From assembly GCA_903895475.1 (NCBI GenBank), contig CAITUF010000264.1, positions 1-22,895 on the forward strand: a stretch of DNA of 22,895 nucleotides. The letters run 5' to 3'. The notes below the pieces were generated by a model. It had not been told where the DNA came from and ran no database searches. It saw only the letters and a program-made list of their open reading frames with translations. Position numbers and translations under genes: made by a program. This document shows positions 6,818 to 15,982 of the stretch, piece by piece (within the stretch, counting starts at the first letter, position 1; each line of letters begins with the position of its first letter). The DNA is from an uncultured Opitutia bacterium. Lineage in GTDB: Bacteria; Verrucomicrobiota; Verrucomicrobiia; Opitutales; UBA953.

Positions 6818-8895
6818 AGGACATCGACGGCCAGAACCCCTCCGCCCCTTCGGACCCCATTTCCGCCTGGCGACTGCGCGCGGTTTTCTTCTTTTTCTGC
6901 GCCGGCTTCGTCTACGTTGCCGTGGGGCTTAGCTATCGCCAGCTAGTCCAAAACGAGAGCCTCACCAAGAACTCGGATAACCAAGGCCAGCGGGTCGTCA
7001 TCCTGCCGCCGTCGCGCGGTAAGATTTATGATCGTAACGGGTACGTCCTCGTCGACAACCGTGTCCGCTGGAGTGTGAAAGCCGACTTACTCGCGCTGCA
7101 ACCTGAGTTCCGCAAGGAATACCTCGCCCTCCTCAAGAAGGAAAAGGAGCGCTTCCCCGAACGCCGGCCCGACTACGACCAACTTCAGCAGACCGCGCGC
7201 CTCAATGTGCTTAACGCTTGGCTGACTAAAATCTGGTTTGTCATCGACTCGACGAATCAGAAAGCGGCGAAAGGCACTGCTAAGGTTAAGTCGACCCCCG
7301 ACCTGCATCCGGAAGAACGCATGGTGCACCCAGACACCCTCCGCAAGCACCTGAACGAACGCCGCGCCCTGCTGTTCCCGCTGATTCTCGACCTCGCTTT
7401 TCCGAACTCGGGCCACGCCGTCACCTCAGAGGAAGGTAATCGGTCCGTTGCGCGCTTCATCGAGCAATTCCCGGTTCAGGGTCCCATTACCCTCGAAGCC
7501 GACATGGTGCGCTCCTACCCCAATGGCAAGTTAGCCTCCCACGTCTTAGGTTACGTGCGCGACACCGATATCCTGAAAGGTCAACTCGACGACGAACTCG
7601 TCGAAAAATTCGCTAACCTGCAGAAACTGGGCTACACTGGCAAGAAAGGTGCCGACGGAATCGAGGCGACCTACAACGAAGTGCTTTCCGGGCACAGCGG
7701 CTGGGAACATTGGACCAAGACCTCGTCGGGCTATAACAAAGAAAGGCTCGAGGCCAAACCCCCGAAACAAGGCGCCGACGTGGCCCTCTCGCTGGATACC
7801 AAGATTCAGAAATCCGCCGAAGAGGCCTTGGCCAAAATTGTGGACTCCCAAGGCAAGCCCCTCCCCGCCGCCGCGGTCATGCTCGACGTCAATACGGGCG
7901 AGATCTTGGCCTTGGCTAGCCAGCCCTCTTTTGACCCTAACGAAATGGCGGACCGCGTCACGCAGGCCTACTTTGACCAAGTGAACTCAGAAGGCGGCTG
8001 GCTGAACCGATCCACCCAAGGGCTTTACGCCCCTGGTTCGACCTTCAAGTTAATCACCGCGACGGCGGGCATGCGCGCCGGTAAAATCGACTGGGACGAT
8101 ATCTTGGACTGTGGTCCGAGCTATATGGTCGGAGGACGTGCCTTCCCCGAACATGACCCAGTTGGCTACGGTCAAGTCGATCTCGAGAAGATGCTCGCCG
8201 TCTCTTGTAACGTCTGGAACTACCAGGTCGGCCTTAAGACCGGACCTGAAAACCTCGCCAAGGAAGCCCGTCGCTTTGGGCTCGATGCTCCCCTGCTGCA
8301 AAAGCCATCAGAGCATAACAACCACTCCACCACCGAGCTCCCGAATCCGGCTACCCGCATGGTCGTCCCCGACCGCGCCTACAAGCAGCGGATTGCGGGC
8401 GAACCTTGGACAGATGGCGACACGGCGAACACTTCTATCGGGCAAGGCTACCTGCTCACGACCCCGCTCCACATGGCTTGCTTAATTGCGTCGATTGCCC
8501 GGGGTGAGACCCGGACGACTCCGAGTATCATCCATGATCCGGGCCGCGATGGGCGCCATGCGGGCGCCGAACCGATTGGCCTGAACACCCAGCAACTCAA
8601 CGCTCTCCGCGAAGGCATGCTGCGCTGCGTCGAGGAAGGGACCGCCAAGAGCGTGCGGATTCCGGGCCTACCTTACGCAGCTAAGACCGGCACCTCCGAA
8701 TATTTTAAGAAAGGCGAAAAGGCTCACCTAGCATGGATTATCGGTTATGCACCCGCGGACAATCCCGTGGTGGCCTTCTGCGTGCTGGTGGAAGGCCAAC
8801 TCGACACCAGCACCTGGGGCGGCAAGACAGCCGGCCCCGTCGCTCGCGACATGATCCTCGCTTGGCGGACCGCGGCCGACAAGAAAGATAAATAG
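6814..8895 (+). CDS. mrdA: Penicillin-binding protein 2, elongasome transpeptidase
   Basis: Class B PBP that cross-links peptidoglycan during cell elongation. It has a short cytoplasmic tail, one membrane helix (about 21-40), a pedestal domain with PPSRGKIYDRNG (65-76), and a transpeptidase domain with SxxK at S409-TFK, SxN at S464-C-N and KTGT at 624-627. All catalytic motifs are intact. At 693 residues it is longer than E. coli PBP2 (633). Much of the excess is a charged segment in the pedestal, about residues 100-215, rich in K, E and R. The start overlaps the mreD stop (ATGA). rodA, the usual partner, does not follow; instead the next gene is a convergent L,D-transpeptidase only 3 nt away. 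Confidence 0.95.
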   Translation: MKDIDGQNPSAPSDPISAWRLRAVFFFFCAGFVYVAVGLSYRQLVQNESLTKNSDNQGQRVVILPPSRGKIYDRNGYVLVDNRVRWSVKADLLALQPEFRKEYLALLKKEKERFPERRPDYDQLQQTARLNVLNAWLTKIWFVIDSTNQKAAKGTAKVKSTPDLHPEERMVHPDTLRKHLNERRALLFPLILDLAFPNSGHAVTSEEGNRSVARFIEQFPVQGPITLEADMVRSYPNGKLASHVLGYVRDTDILKGQLDDELVEKFANLQKLGYTGKKGADGIEATYNEVLSGHSGWEHWTKTSSGYNKERLEAKPPKQGADVALSLDTKIQKSAEEALAKIVDSQGKPLPAAAVMLDVNTGEILALASQPSFDPNEMADRVTQAYFDQVNSEGGWLNRSTQGLYAPGSTFKLITATAGMRAGKIDWDDILDCGPSYMVGGRAFPEHDPVGYGQVDLEKMLAVSCNVWNYQVGLKTGPENLAKEARRFGLDAPLLQKPSEHNNHSTTELPNPATRMVVPDRAYKQRIAGEPWTDGDTANTSIGQGYLLTTPLHMACLIASIARGETRTTPSIIHDPGRDGRHAGAEPIGLNTQQLNALREGMLRCVEEGTAKSVRIPGLPYAAKTGTSEYFKKGEKAHLAWIIGYAPADNPVVAFCVLVEGQLDTSTWGGKTAGPVARDMILAWRTAADKKDK

Positions 8896-8898
8896 GCC

Positions 8899-9449
8899 CT
8901 AGCGAATGAAGACCTGCGTTCCGACCGACACGCGGTCAAAGAGCGCAATGACATCGGCATCCGCCAGTAGCACGCAGCCATGGCTATTGGGCGTGCCCAA
9001 CTGAGCGTGCTGATTTGTGCCATGGATGTAGACGTAGCGTTGCTTAGTGTCGACGGCCTGCCCTGCGGCATTGGTGCCGGCGTTATGTCCGGCCTCGAGT
9101 CCAGCCAGCCAAAGAATCCGCGAGGTAATGAGGTTATCCTCGGCCGACGGCCAGTCGGACCAGACTTTCCCCGTCGGTTGGCGGGCCTTAAAAACCATAC
9201 CCGCGGGAGCGCCGGCCCCGATCTTCTCGGAAACCTGATGCAGCCCGGTAGGGGTCTGCTGGGAATCTTGGACACAGCCGCGGCCTGCCCGCGCCGTGCT
9301 GATGGTATAGGAATCGCACCCCGCACCATGAAAATGCCAGAGTTTTTGCTGGTCAACCGACACCAGAAGGCAATGTTCCGACATGGATACACCCAACGCC
9401 TGAAGGCGTTCGGCGAACTCTTTTTTCAAAACCAAGGATAACTCAGAAC

Positions 9450-9456
<7 letters not shown>
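8899..9456 (-). CDS. L,D-transpeptidase, YkuD domain
   Basis: YkuD-fold cysteine transpeptidases make 3-3 peptidoglycan cross-links or attach proteins to it. The catalytic block is present: H145-G-T-N, then G-T-P-N-S-H159-G-C161. The arginine often found two residues after the cysteine (SHGCxR) is leucine here. No signal peptide or membrane segment is visible with the start at 9456 (185 residues), and that start overlaps the divergent asd start by 7 nt. A second start at 9384 (MSEHCLLVSV, 161 residues) is possible and would remove the overlap, but residues before it (KKEFAERLQALG) look protein-like. Neither start has a good Shine-Dalgarno sequence. It ends convergently with mrdA. The cellular location is uncertain. 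Confidence 0.87.
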
Positions 9457-10469
<1,013 letters not shown>

Positions 10470-10472
10470 GCC

Positions 10473-11036
10473 ATGGCTCGGTCCAATGATCGAGCGCCCC
10501 GCCACGCGGACCTCAATAAGCCCATCCGGCAACTGGATGAGACGGATATCCCTGCCCTGCTCGCGCTGCATAAGGACCCGCTCATCCTCGTCCTCGATGG
10601 CGTCCAAGACCCGCATAACCTCGGGGCTTGCCTCCGGACCGCCGATTGCGCGGGCTGTGCCTTCGTCGTCACGACCCGCAAGAACTCTTCACCCGTCAAC
10701 GATACGGTCCGCAAGGTCGCCGTCGGTGCGGCTGAGCACATGCCCATCGTCCAGGCCCACAATCTCCGTAATGCCTTGGTAAAACTCAAGGACGGCGGCG
10801 TCTGGATCGCCGGCACCAGCGACCACAAGACGAGCCAATCCCTCTACACGGCCAAACTGACCGGCCCGCTCGCGCTTGTCATGGGCGCCGAGGGCGACGG
10901 CATCCGTCACCTGACAGCCGAAACCTGTGATTTCTTAGTGCGCATCCCAATGCTGGGAGGCGTCCCTTGCCTGAACGTGTCCGTCTCCGCGGGTGTCTGC
11001 CTCTTTGAGGCCGTCCGCCAGCGCGGTCACCGCTAA
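10473..11036 (+). CDS. SpoU/TrmH-family RNA 2'-O-methyltransferase, short form
   Basis: SPOUT methyltransferase that puts a 2'-O-methyl group on rRNA or tRNA using S-adenosylmethionine. The 187-residue product has all three knot motifs: motif 1 DGVQDPHNLGACLRTAD (42-58, with N49 and R55), motif 2 VMGAEGDGIR (136-145), and motif 3 LNVSVSAGVCLFEA (167-180). It lacks the N-terminal L30-like RNA-binding domain of RlmB (about 245 residues); only about 30 residues precede the catalytic domain. The target RNA cannot be read from the sequence, so RlmB, TrmH and TrmL-like roles stay open. It sits 3 nt after asd and is followed 56 nt later by tRNA-Lys. No clear terminator separates it from the tRNA. 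Confidence 0.92.
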   Translation: MARSNDRAPRHADLNKPIRQLDETDIPALLALHKDPLILVLDGVQDPHNLGACLRTADCAGCAFVVTTRKNSSPVNDTVRKVAVGAAEHMPIVQAHNLRNALVKLKDGGVWIAGTSDHKTSQSLYTAKLTGPLALVMGAEGDGIRHLTAETCDFLVRIPMLGGVPCLNVSVSAGVCLFEAVRQRGHR

Positions 11037-11092
11037 GGGCTATTTATCCTTTACCCACGGCAAGCAAAGCCCTTTGCTGGCACTCGTTCAAG

Positions 11093-11164
11093 GGCCGGAT
11101 AGCTCAATGGTAGAGCAGTTGACTTTTAATCAATTGGTTCCGGGTTCGAGTCCCGGTCCGGCCA
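11093..11164 (+). tRNA. tRNA-Lys (anticodon TTT)
   Basis: A 72-nt cloverleaf. The acceptor GGCCGGA pairs perfectly with TCCGGCC. The D arm is GCTC-AATGGTA-GAGC, the anticodon arm GTTGA-CTTTTAA-TCAAT (a G-T wobble closes the stem), the variable loop TGGTT, and the T arm CCGGG-TTCGAGT-CCCGG, with discriminator A. Anticodon TTT reads AAA and AAG. No CCA is encoded (ACTT follows the acceptor). It is nearly identical to the tRNA at 11256. Confidence 0.96.
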
Positions 11165-11185
11165 CTTTGAACACCTCTTTACAGT

Positions 11186-11205
11186 CAGGCCCCTTGGCCT
11201 GTTTT
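11186..11205 (+). terminator. Rho-independent terminator after tRNA-Lys(TTT)
   Basis: A perfect 6-bp GC-rich stem, CAGGCC, loop CCTT, GGCCTG (11186-11201), is followed directly by TTTT. It lies 21 nt after the first tRNA-Lys and before the second, so the two tRNAs are probably separate transcripts unless termination is partial. Confidence 0.75.
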
Positions 11206-11255
11206 CGTGCTTGAAAAAATCCCGCTAGTCCGCACTCCTTCACGTTCCGCTGTCT

Positions 11256-11659
<404 letters not shown>

Positions 11660-11683
11660 GACTCCATAAATATGAAAAGCCCA

Positions 11684-11709
11684 GACCCCGGTCGGCAACG
11701 GTGCGACCG
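11684..11709 (-). terminator. Possible terminator after glmS
   Basis: Downstream of the glmS stop on the minus strand, CGGTCG and CGACCG (11689-11694 with 11704-11709) form a 6-bp stem with a 9-nt loop. A TTTT run follows only after about ten further G-rich bases, so termination is uncertain. It lies between glmS and the small zinc-ribbon gene. Confidence 0.25.
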
Positions 11710-11740
11710 TAGGGTTGATGGCCTATCAATAATATCAGTT

Positions 11741-13582
11741 TCACTCTACCGTCACCGATTTTGCCAGGTTACGCGGCTGGTCAATCGAACAGCCGCGCAA
11801 GCGGGCCACATGATACGCTAAGAGCTGCAAAGCCACGGCCGCAGGAATCGTGGCGACCAAGGGATCACAATCCGGAATGACCAGGCGGTCATCGGCAATG
11901 GTGTCCGCGGACTGACCCGCCGTCACGACCGCGATGATCCGCGCCCCGCGGGCTTTGCATTCCTCCGCGTTACTCCAGACTTTATCCAATTGCGGCGAGC
12001 GATTTGCCAGCACGACGACGGGTGTGCCCGGGGTGAGCAAAGCAATGGGGCCATGTTTCATCTCGGCTGCATGATAACCTTCAGCGTGAACGTAGGAGAT
12101 CTCCTTGAGTTTCAAGGCGCCCTCCAAGGCGACCGGGTGCATCGGACCACGACCTAAAAAGAATGCGTGCTCGGCGGCGGCCATGCGGGCGGCCACCGCC
12201 GCGATAGCCTCGTTCTGGGCCAGGACCTTCTCAATGAGCTCCGGCAACCGCGCCAGTTCCGCGACCAGCGCCCGGCCCCGCTCCAAGGAAAGGCGGCGCC
12301 CACGGCCTAACCGTAGGGCCATCAGCAAAAGGACCGCCACCTGACCAGTGAAAGCCTTTGTCGAGGCCACCGAGATTTCGGGGCCAGCATGAATGAAGAC
12401 GCCTTGCCCCGTTTCACGGGCGATGGTCGACCCCACGACGTTGACGAGCCCGAGGACCAGGGCCCCTTTGGCCTTAGCCTCCCGCACGGCGGCTAAGGTA
12501 TCCGCGGTTTCGCCAGATTGCGAAATGGCTAAGACGAGGTCGTGGCTACCGACCAAGGGATTCCGATAGCGGAATTCGGCAGCCGGTTGCACCTCGGCAT
12601 TGAGGTCAGCCAAATCTTCAAAGGCAAATTCACCGACTTGGCCCGCATGCAAGGAGGTCCCACACCCGACAAGGACGATGCGCTGAATCTCGGCTAAGTC
12701 ACGCGAGGAGGTCCCCATGCCGGCCAACACCGCGGTACCGTGCTCGGCATCGAGTCGACCACGTAAGGCATTACGGACGGATTCCGGCTGCTCGTAGATT
12801 TCCTTGAGCATGAAGTGCTCGTAGCCGCCTTTTTCCACCGCGCCAGCGGCCAACCCTAATTCCGCGACTTCGCGTTCGCGGATGACATCGTGGCGATCGC
12901 GGATATCGACGCTATCAGCGGTGAGGACTGCGATATCACCGTCGTCCAAATAGATGACGCGGCGCGTATACGCCACCAAGGCCGCCGCATCCGAGGCCAC
13001 GAGGGTCTCACCCTCGCCTAAGCCCAAGACCAAGGGGCTACCCTTACGCGCCACCACCAGCACGCCCGGTTGGTCGACCGCTAATACGGCGATACCATAG
13101 GCGCCTTCGACTTGGGCCAAGGCCTGCCCCACCGCCTTGCGCAGGTCGCCTTGATAATGCTCCCCAATCAAACGGGCTAAGGCTTCGGTGTCGGTTTCAG
13201 AGAGAAAGACATGACCCTTGGCCTCCAAGCGAGCGCGGATGGCCCGATAGTTCTCAATGATGCCGTTATGCACTAAACAAAGTCGTCCTTCCGCGGCCGC
13301 ATGCGGATGGGCATTCGCCTCCGTCGGGGCGCCATGCGTCGCCCAGCGGGTGTGCGCGATTCCCGTCATCGCCGCCATTTGGGCAGCTACGGGCAACTGT
13401 GCGTTCACTTTCTCCGTCAAGCGGGCAACCTTACCCACGGCACGAACAGTAGTCAGCTGACCGCTCGGCGCCTGTAACGCGACCCCAGCGGAGTCGTACC
13501 CGCGGTACTCCAAGCGGCGTAAGCCCCCAAGGAGAATGGGGAGCGCGGGCTGTCGACCGACATATCCGATGATGCCACACAT
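11741..13582 (-). CDS. glmS: Glutamine-fructose-6-phosphate aminotransferase (isomerizing)
   Basis: First committed step to UDP-GlcNAc: fructose-6-phosphate plus glutamine gives glucosamine-6-phosphate. The 613-residue protein begins MCGIIGYVG, so after Met removal Cys becomes the N-terminal nucleophile; this fixes the start at 13582 rather than the TTG three codons upstream. The glutaminase domain (about 1-225) has HTRWATHG and LVHNGII. Two SIS sugar-isomerase domains follow (about 285-430 and 455-600), with ISQSGETADT in the first. The C-terminus is the canonical LAKSVTVE. It starts 1 nt after the stop of the beta-helix acetyltransferase gene (TAAGATG), indicating coupled translation. No glmS ribozyme can fit upstream, because that space is coding. 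Confidence 0.97.
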   Translation of the reverse strand: MCGIIGYVGRQPALPILLGGLRRLEYRGYDSAGVALQAPSGQLTTVRAVGKVARLTEKVNAQLPVAAQMAAMTGIAHTRWATHGAPTEANAHPHAAAEGRLCLVHNGIIENYRAIRARLEAKGHVFLSETDTEALARLIGEHYQGDLRKAVGQALAQVEGAYGIAVLAVDQPGVLVVARKGSPLVLGLGEGETLVASDAAALVAYTRRVIYLDDGDIAVLTADSVDIRDRHDVIREREVAELGLAAGAVEKGGYEHFMLKEIYEQPESVRNALRGRLDAEHGTAVLAGMGTSSRDLAEIQRIVLVGCGTSLHAGQVGEFAFEDLADLNAEVQPAAEFRYRNPLVGSHDLVLAISQSGETADTLAAVREAKAKGALVLGLVNVVGSTIARETGQGVFIHAGPEISVASTKAFTGQVAVLLLMALRLGRGRRLSLERGRALVAELARLPELIEKVLAQNEAIAAVAARMAAAEHAFFLGRGPMHPVALEGALKLKEISYVHAEGYHAAEMKHGPIALLTPGTPVVVLANRSPQLDKVWSNAEECKARGARIIAVVTAGQSADTIADDRLVIPDCDPLVATIPAAVALQLLAYHVARLRGCSIDQPRNLAKSVTVE

Positions 13583-13583
13583 C

Positions 13584-14453
13584 TTAAACAAGGTCGCGGT
13601 CGACGACGTCCGCTGGTCGCGTGGTTAGGCCCGGCCAAATCTTTCGACCTGGGTAAATCGAAGTATGGATACCCGTGTGTACGCCGTCGCCGATGATGGC
13701 GCCAAACTTACGTCGGCCGGTATCAATGAGTTCGCCCGCGACCATCGAACGATGCGGCCGGCCATCGTGACGTAGGTTCGAAATAATCGTGCCCGCTCCG
13801 AAATTAACCTTCTCTCCCAAAACGGAATCCCCGACGTAGGAGAGGTGCCCAACGTTCGTCTTATCAAGGAGGATCGAGTGCTTGAGCTCCACGGCTTGCC
13901 CGACGTGACAACCATTCCCAACCGAAGTGGCACCGCGGATATAGCAGTTGGGCCCGACCTTACAGCCCGCACCGATGACGACGTCGCCTTCGATGACGAC
14001 GCCCGGCAGAATCCGCGTGCCGGCCCCGACCGAGAGGCGTCCGTCCACATAAAGCGAGGCGTGGCAGTCACCCTGATTCTGCCAATCGGTCCGCAGTTTC
14101 AGGGCGCGTTCGTTGGCGACCAAGAGATCCCAAGCAAAGCGAAGCAGGAAACTGCCCTGCGCACGGCAGACAGGGCCGGTGGCGCCCGGACGTAGCATCA
14201 GTTCGGCTCCTTGGGCATCCACCAGGGCCGCCGCGGTCGGCTCCGCCATAAAGGCCGCCACATCCGCCAGCTCCAGCCACGCATGAGGATAGACTTCGAT
14301 GATTTCACCTTTGGGCCAAGCGCCAGCTAAGGCGCAGCGCTGGTGTTCTGACAGCGGAACGTTGCCAATCGGAAAAGCGTCCAAGGCACGGTTGGCGGTC
14401 AAAGGAAGACACCCCGGCGTCGGCGTGGACGGTAGATAACGGAAAGGTCGCAT
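13584..14453 (-). CDS. Left-handed beta-helix acetyltransferase-like protein (GlmU C-terminal type)
   Basis: A 289-residue protein between glmM and glmS. Its C-terminal half (about 135-285) has hexapeptide repeats of a left-handed beta-helix and aligns by eye to the acetyltransferase half of GlmU. It has VELK, the G-H-L-S-Y motif with the catalytic His and Tyr, V-N-F-G-A-G-T, and an Asn before the R-H-D-G turn. The DTGRRKFGAIIGDGVHTG stretch recalls archaeal bifunctional sugar-1-phosphate enzymes more than E. coli GlmU. The N-terminal 130 residues contain no pyrophosphorylase signature (no L-A-A-G-x-G-T-R-M). The likely role is acetylation of glucosamine-1-phosphate, inferred from the fold, the conserved His and the neighbours. 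It starts 6 nt after glmM and stops 1 nt before glmS. Confidence 0.82.
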   Translation of the reverse strand: MRPFRYLPSTPTPGCLPLTANRALDAFPIGNVPLSEHQRCALAGAWPKGEIIEVYPHAWLELADVAAFMAEPTAAALVDAQGAELMLRPGATGPVCRAQGSFLLRFAWDLLVANERALKLRTDWQNQGDCHASLYVDGRLSVGAGTRILPGVVIEGDVVIGAGCKVGPNCYIRGATSVGNGCHVGQAVELKHSILLDKTNVGHLSYVGDSVLGEKVNFGAGTIISNLRHDGRPHRSMVAGELIDTGRRKFGAIIGDGVHTGIHTSIYPGRKIWPGLTTRPADVVDRDLV

Positions 14454-14459
14454 CGTCGT

Positions 14460-15809
14460 TTAGGCTAAATCGAGTTCCACGGCCGCGCGAAAGCGTTGGG
14501 CCCAAGCCGCGACGGTCGCTGCTTCGCGATGCTCGACGAGAATCCGGATTTTATTTTCGGTCCCCGAATAACGGATGAGGTGGCGGCCATGAACGCCAAA
14601 GATGGCATCGGCTTCCTGCACGGCAGCCTGCAGCCGCGGCATCGAGGCCAGCGGCGGCTTCGATTTAATCCGGAGATTCTCCAAGGACTGCGGATACTCG
14701 TGCATGGCTTTGGCCAAGTCGGACAACCGTGCGCCCTGCTGCTTCATAATCCTCAGCACCTGCAAGGCGCTAAGGATGCCGTCACCCGTGGTGGCGTGGT
14801 CGGCAAAGATGAGATGGCCAGAATTCTCGCCGCCAAAGGAATAGCTACCGCTCCTTAAGGCCTCGATGACATGGCGGTCGCCGACCGGGGTGGTTAGGAC
14901 CTGGACGCCGGCCTGGCGCATGGCCTCGTGCAAGCCGAGATTACTCATCACGGTGCAGGCCATGGTGGACCCGCGGAGCGTGCCTTCCGTCTGCATGGCC
15001 AAGGCACAGAGGGTCAGCACCCGATCGCCTGAGACCGTTGCTCCGGTCTCGTCCGTGAAAATGACCCGGTCGGCATCGCCATCAAAGGAGATACCGAGGT
15101 CCGCCCCTTGCTCACGGACTGCCTGGGCGGCGTGTTCGGGGTACAACGCACCCACGCCGGCATTGATATTCAAGCCATCGGGATCGACGCCGAGCTTAGT
15201 CACCTTCGCCCCAAGTTCCTTGAAGATAAGCGGAGCGAGGAGATACGCCGCCCCATGTCCGCAATCGACGACCAGTTTCAAGCCACTGAGATCCGTCGGC
15301 CCCAAACTCTGCTTGGCGTATTCGATATAGCGCCCGCGAGCATCATCGATGCGGTAGGCCTTACCAATTTTATCCGGACTAATCGCCAGGGGCTTACCCT
15401 CGGACAATATCTCACGCTCGACCGCCGCTTCGAGTTCATCGGACAACTTATAACCATCTGGCCCGAAGATTTTCAGGCCGTTATCTTCATAAGGATTATG
15501 CGAAGCCGTCAGCATGATGCCCGCGCCACAACCCATCGACTTTGTGAGGTGCGCCACGGCGGGGGTCGGAATCGGTCCAACGAGAAATACGTCCATCCCG
15601 CTCGCCACCAGGCCACTCGTCAGGGCCGTCTCCAACATGTAGCCTGAGATGCGAGTATCCTTGCCGATGATCACACGGTTGTGGTTGGCGCCGGATGACT
15701 TGAGTACCCGCGAAATGGCTTGGCCCGTTTTAAGGGCGATCTCCGCGGTAATAGGGTATTCGTTTGCTTTCCCTCGTATACCATCGGTCCCGAAGAGTTT
15801 GGTAGCCAT
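14460..15809 (-). CDS. glmM: Phosphoglucosamine mutase
   Basis: Interconverts glucosamine-6-phosphate and glucosamine-1-phosphate on the way to UDP-GlcNAc. The 449-residue alpha-D-phosphohexomutase begins MATKLFGTDGIRG, the GlmM signature. The phosphoserine is S103 in TASHNP, the metal loop is DGDADR (243-248), the sugar-binding loop is GGENSGH (326-332), and the phosphate-binding loop is RYSGTEN (413-419). Length and motifs are normal. It is the first gene of the glmM, acetyltransferase-like, glmS run on the minus strand. The ATG at 15809 is preceded by a weak GGAA at about 10 nt. The AT-rich gap to the divergent DUF6807 gene probably holds its promoter. Confidence 0.96.
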   Translation of the reverse strand: MATKLFGTDGIRGKANEYPITAEIALKTGQAISRVLKSSGANHNRVIIGKDTRISGYMLETALTSGLVASGMDVFLVGPIPTPAVAHLTKSMGCGAGIMLTASHNPYEDNGLKIFGPDGYKLSDELEAAVEREILSEGKPLAISPDKIGKAYRIDDARGRYIEYAKQSLGPTDLSGLKLVVDCGHGAAYLLAPLIFKELGAKVTKLGVDPDGLNINAGVGALYPEHAAQAVREQGADLGISFDGDADRVIFTDETGATVSGDRVLTLCALAMQTEGTLRGSTMACTVMSNLGLHEAMRQAGVQVLTTPVGDRHVIEALRSGSYSFGGENSGHLIFADHATTGDGILSALQVLRIMKQQGARLSDLAKAMHEYPQSLENLRIKSKPPLASMPRLQAAVQEADAIFGVHGRHLIRYSGTENKIRILVEHREAATVAAWAQRFRAAVELDLA

Positions 15810-15847
15810 GGTGAAATTCCATACTTTTTGCCTTCTAACGCAAGTTA

Positions 15848-15916
15848 AATGATTGATAACATCCCTTTATGACATTAATGATTGAACCAATCGTAAATAA
15901 TTCCATCGAAATGGAA
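15848..15916. promoter_or_regulatory. AT-rich divergent control region between glmM and the DUF6807 gene
   Basis: The 173-nt gap is AT-rich beside its GC-rich neighbours. It contains a direct repeat AATGATTGA (15848-15856 and 15877-15885), an inverted repeat GATTG-AAC-CAATC (15880-15892), and a perfect palindrome TTCCAT-CGAA-ATGGAA (15901-15916). A plus-strand promoter candidate is TTGATA (15853-15858), 18 nt, AATGAT (15877-15882). These look like operator and promoter elements for one or both genes. No regulator gene is adjacent. Confidence 0.4.
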
Positions 15917-15982
15917 CTACGTCTCATTCCTCCTATCTACCTTAAACATAGGAGCGTTTAACGCCCCTTTGCTCATATCCCC

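Noticed and set aside
8745..9392. 215-codon minus-strand frame overlapping the L,D-transpeptidase
   Set aside because: It is another frame of the same strand, rich in Arg and Ser, with no family features; the YkuD motif lies in the other frame.
11063..11078. AGCAAAG-CC-CTTTGCT inverted repeat after the SpoU-type gene as a terminator
   Set aside because: The stem is AT-rich with a 2-nt nominal loop and no T-tract follows; it is not convincing as an intrinsic terminator.
10993..11214. Plus-strand open frame of 73 codons running through tRNA-Lys(TTT)
   Set aside because: It overlaps the end of the SpoU-type gene in another frame and spans the tRNA and its terminator; there is no domain or start signal.
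13583..13591. glmS start three codons upstream (TTG)
   Set aside because: GlmS needs Cys directly after the initiator Met; MCGIIG at 13582 satisfies this, while the upstream start would block the nucleophile.
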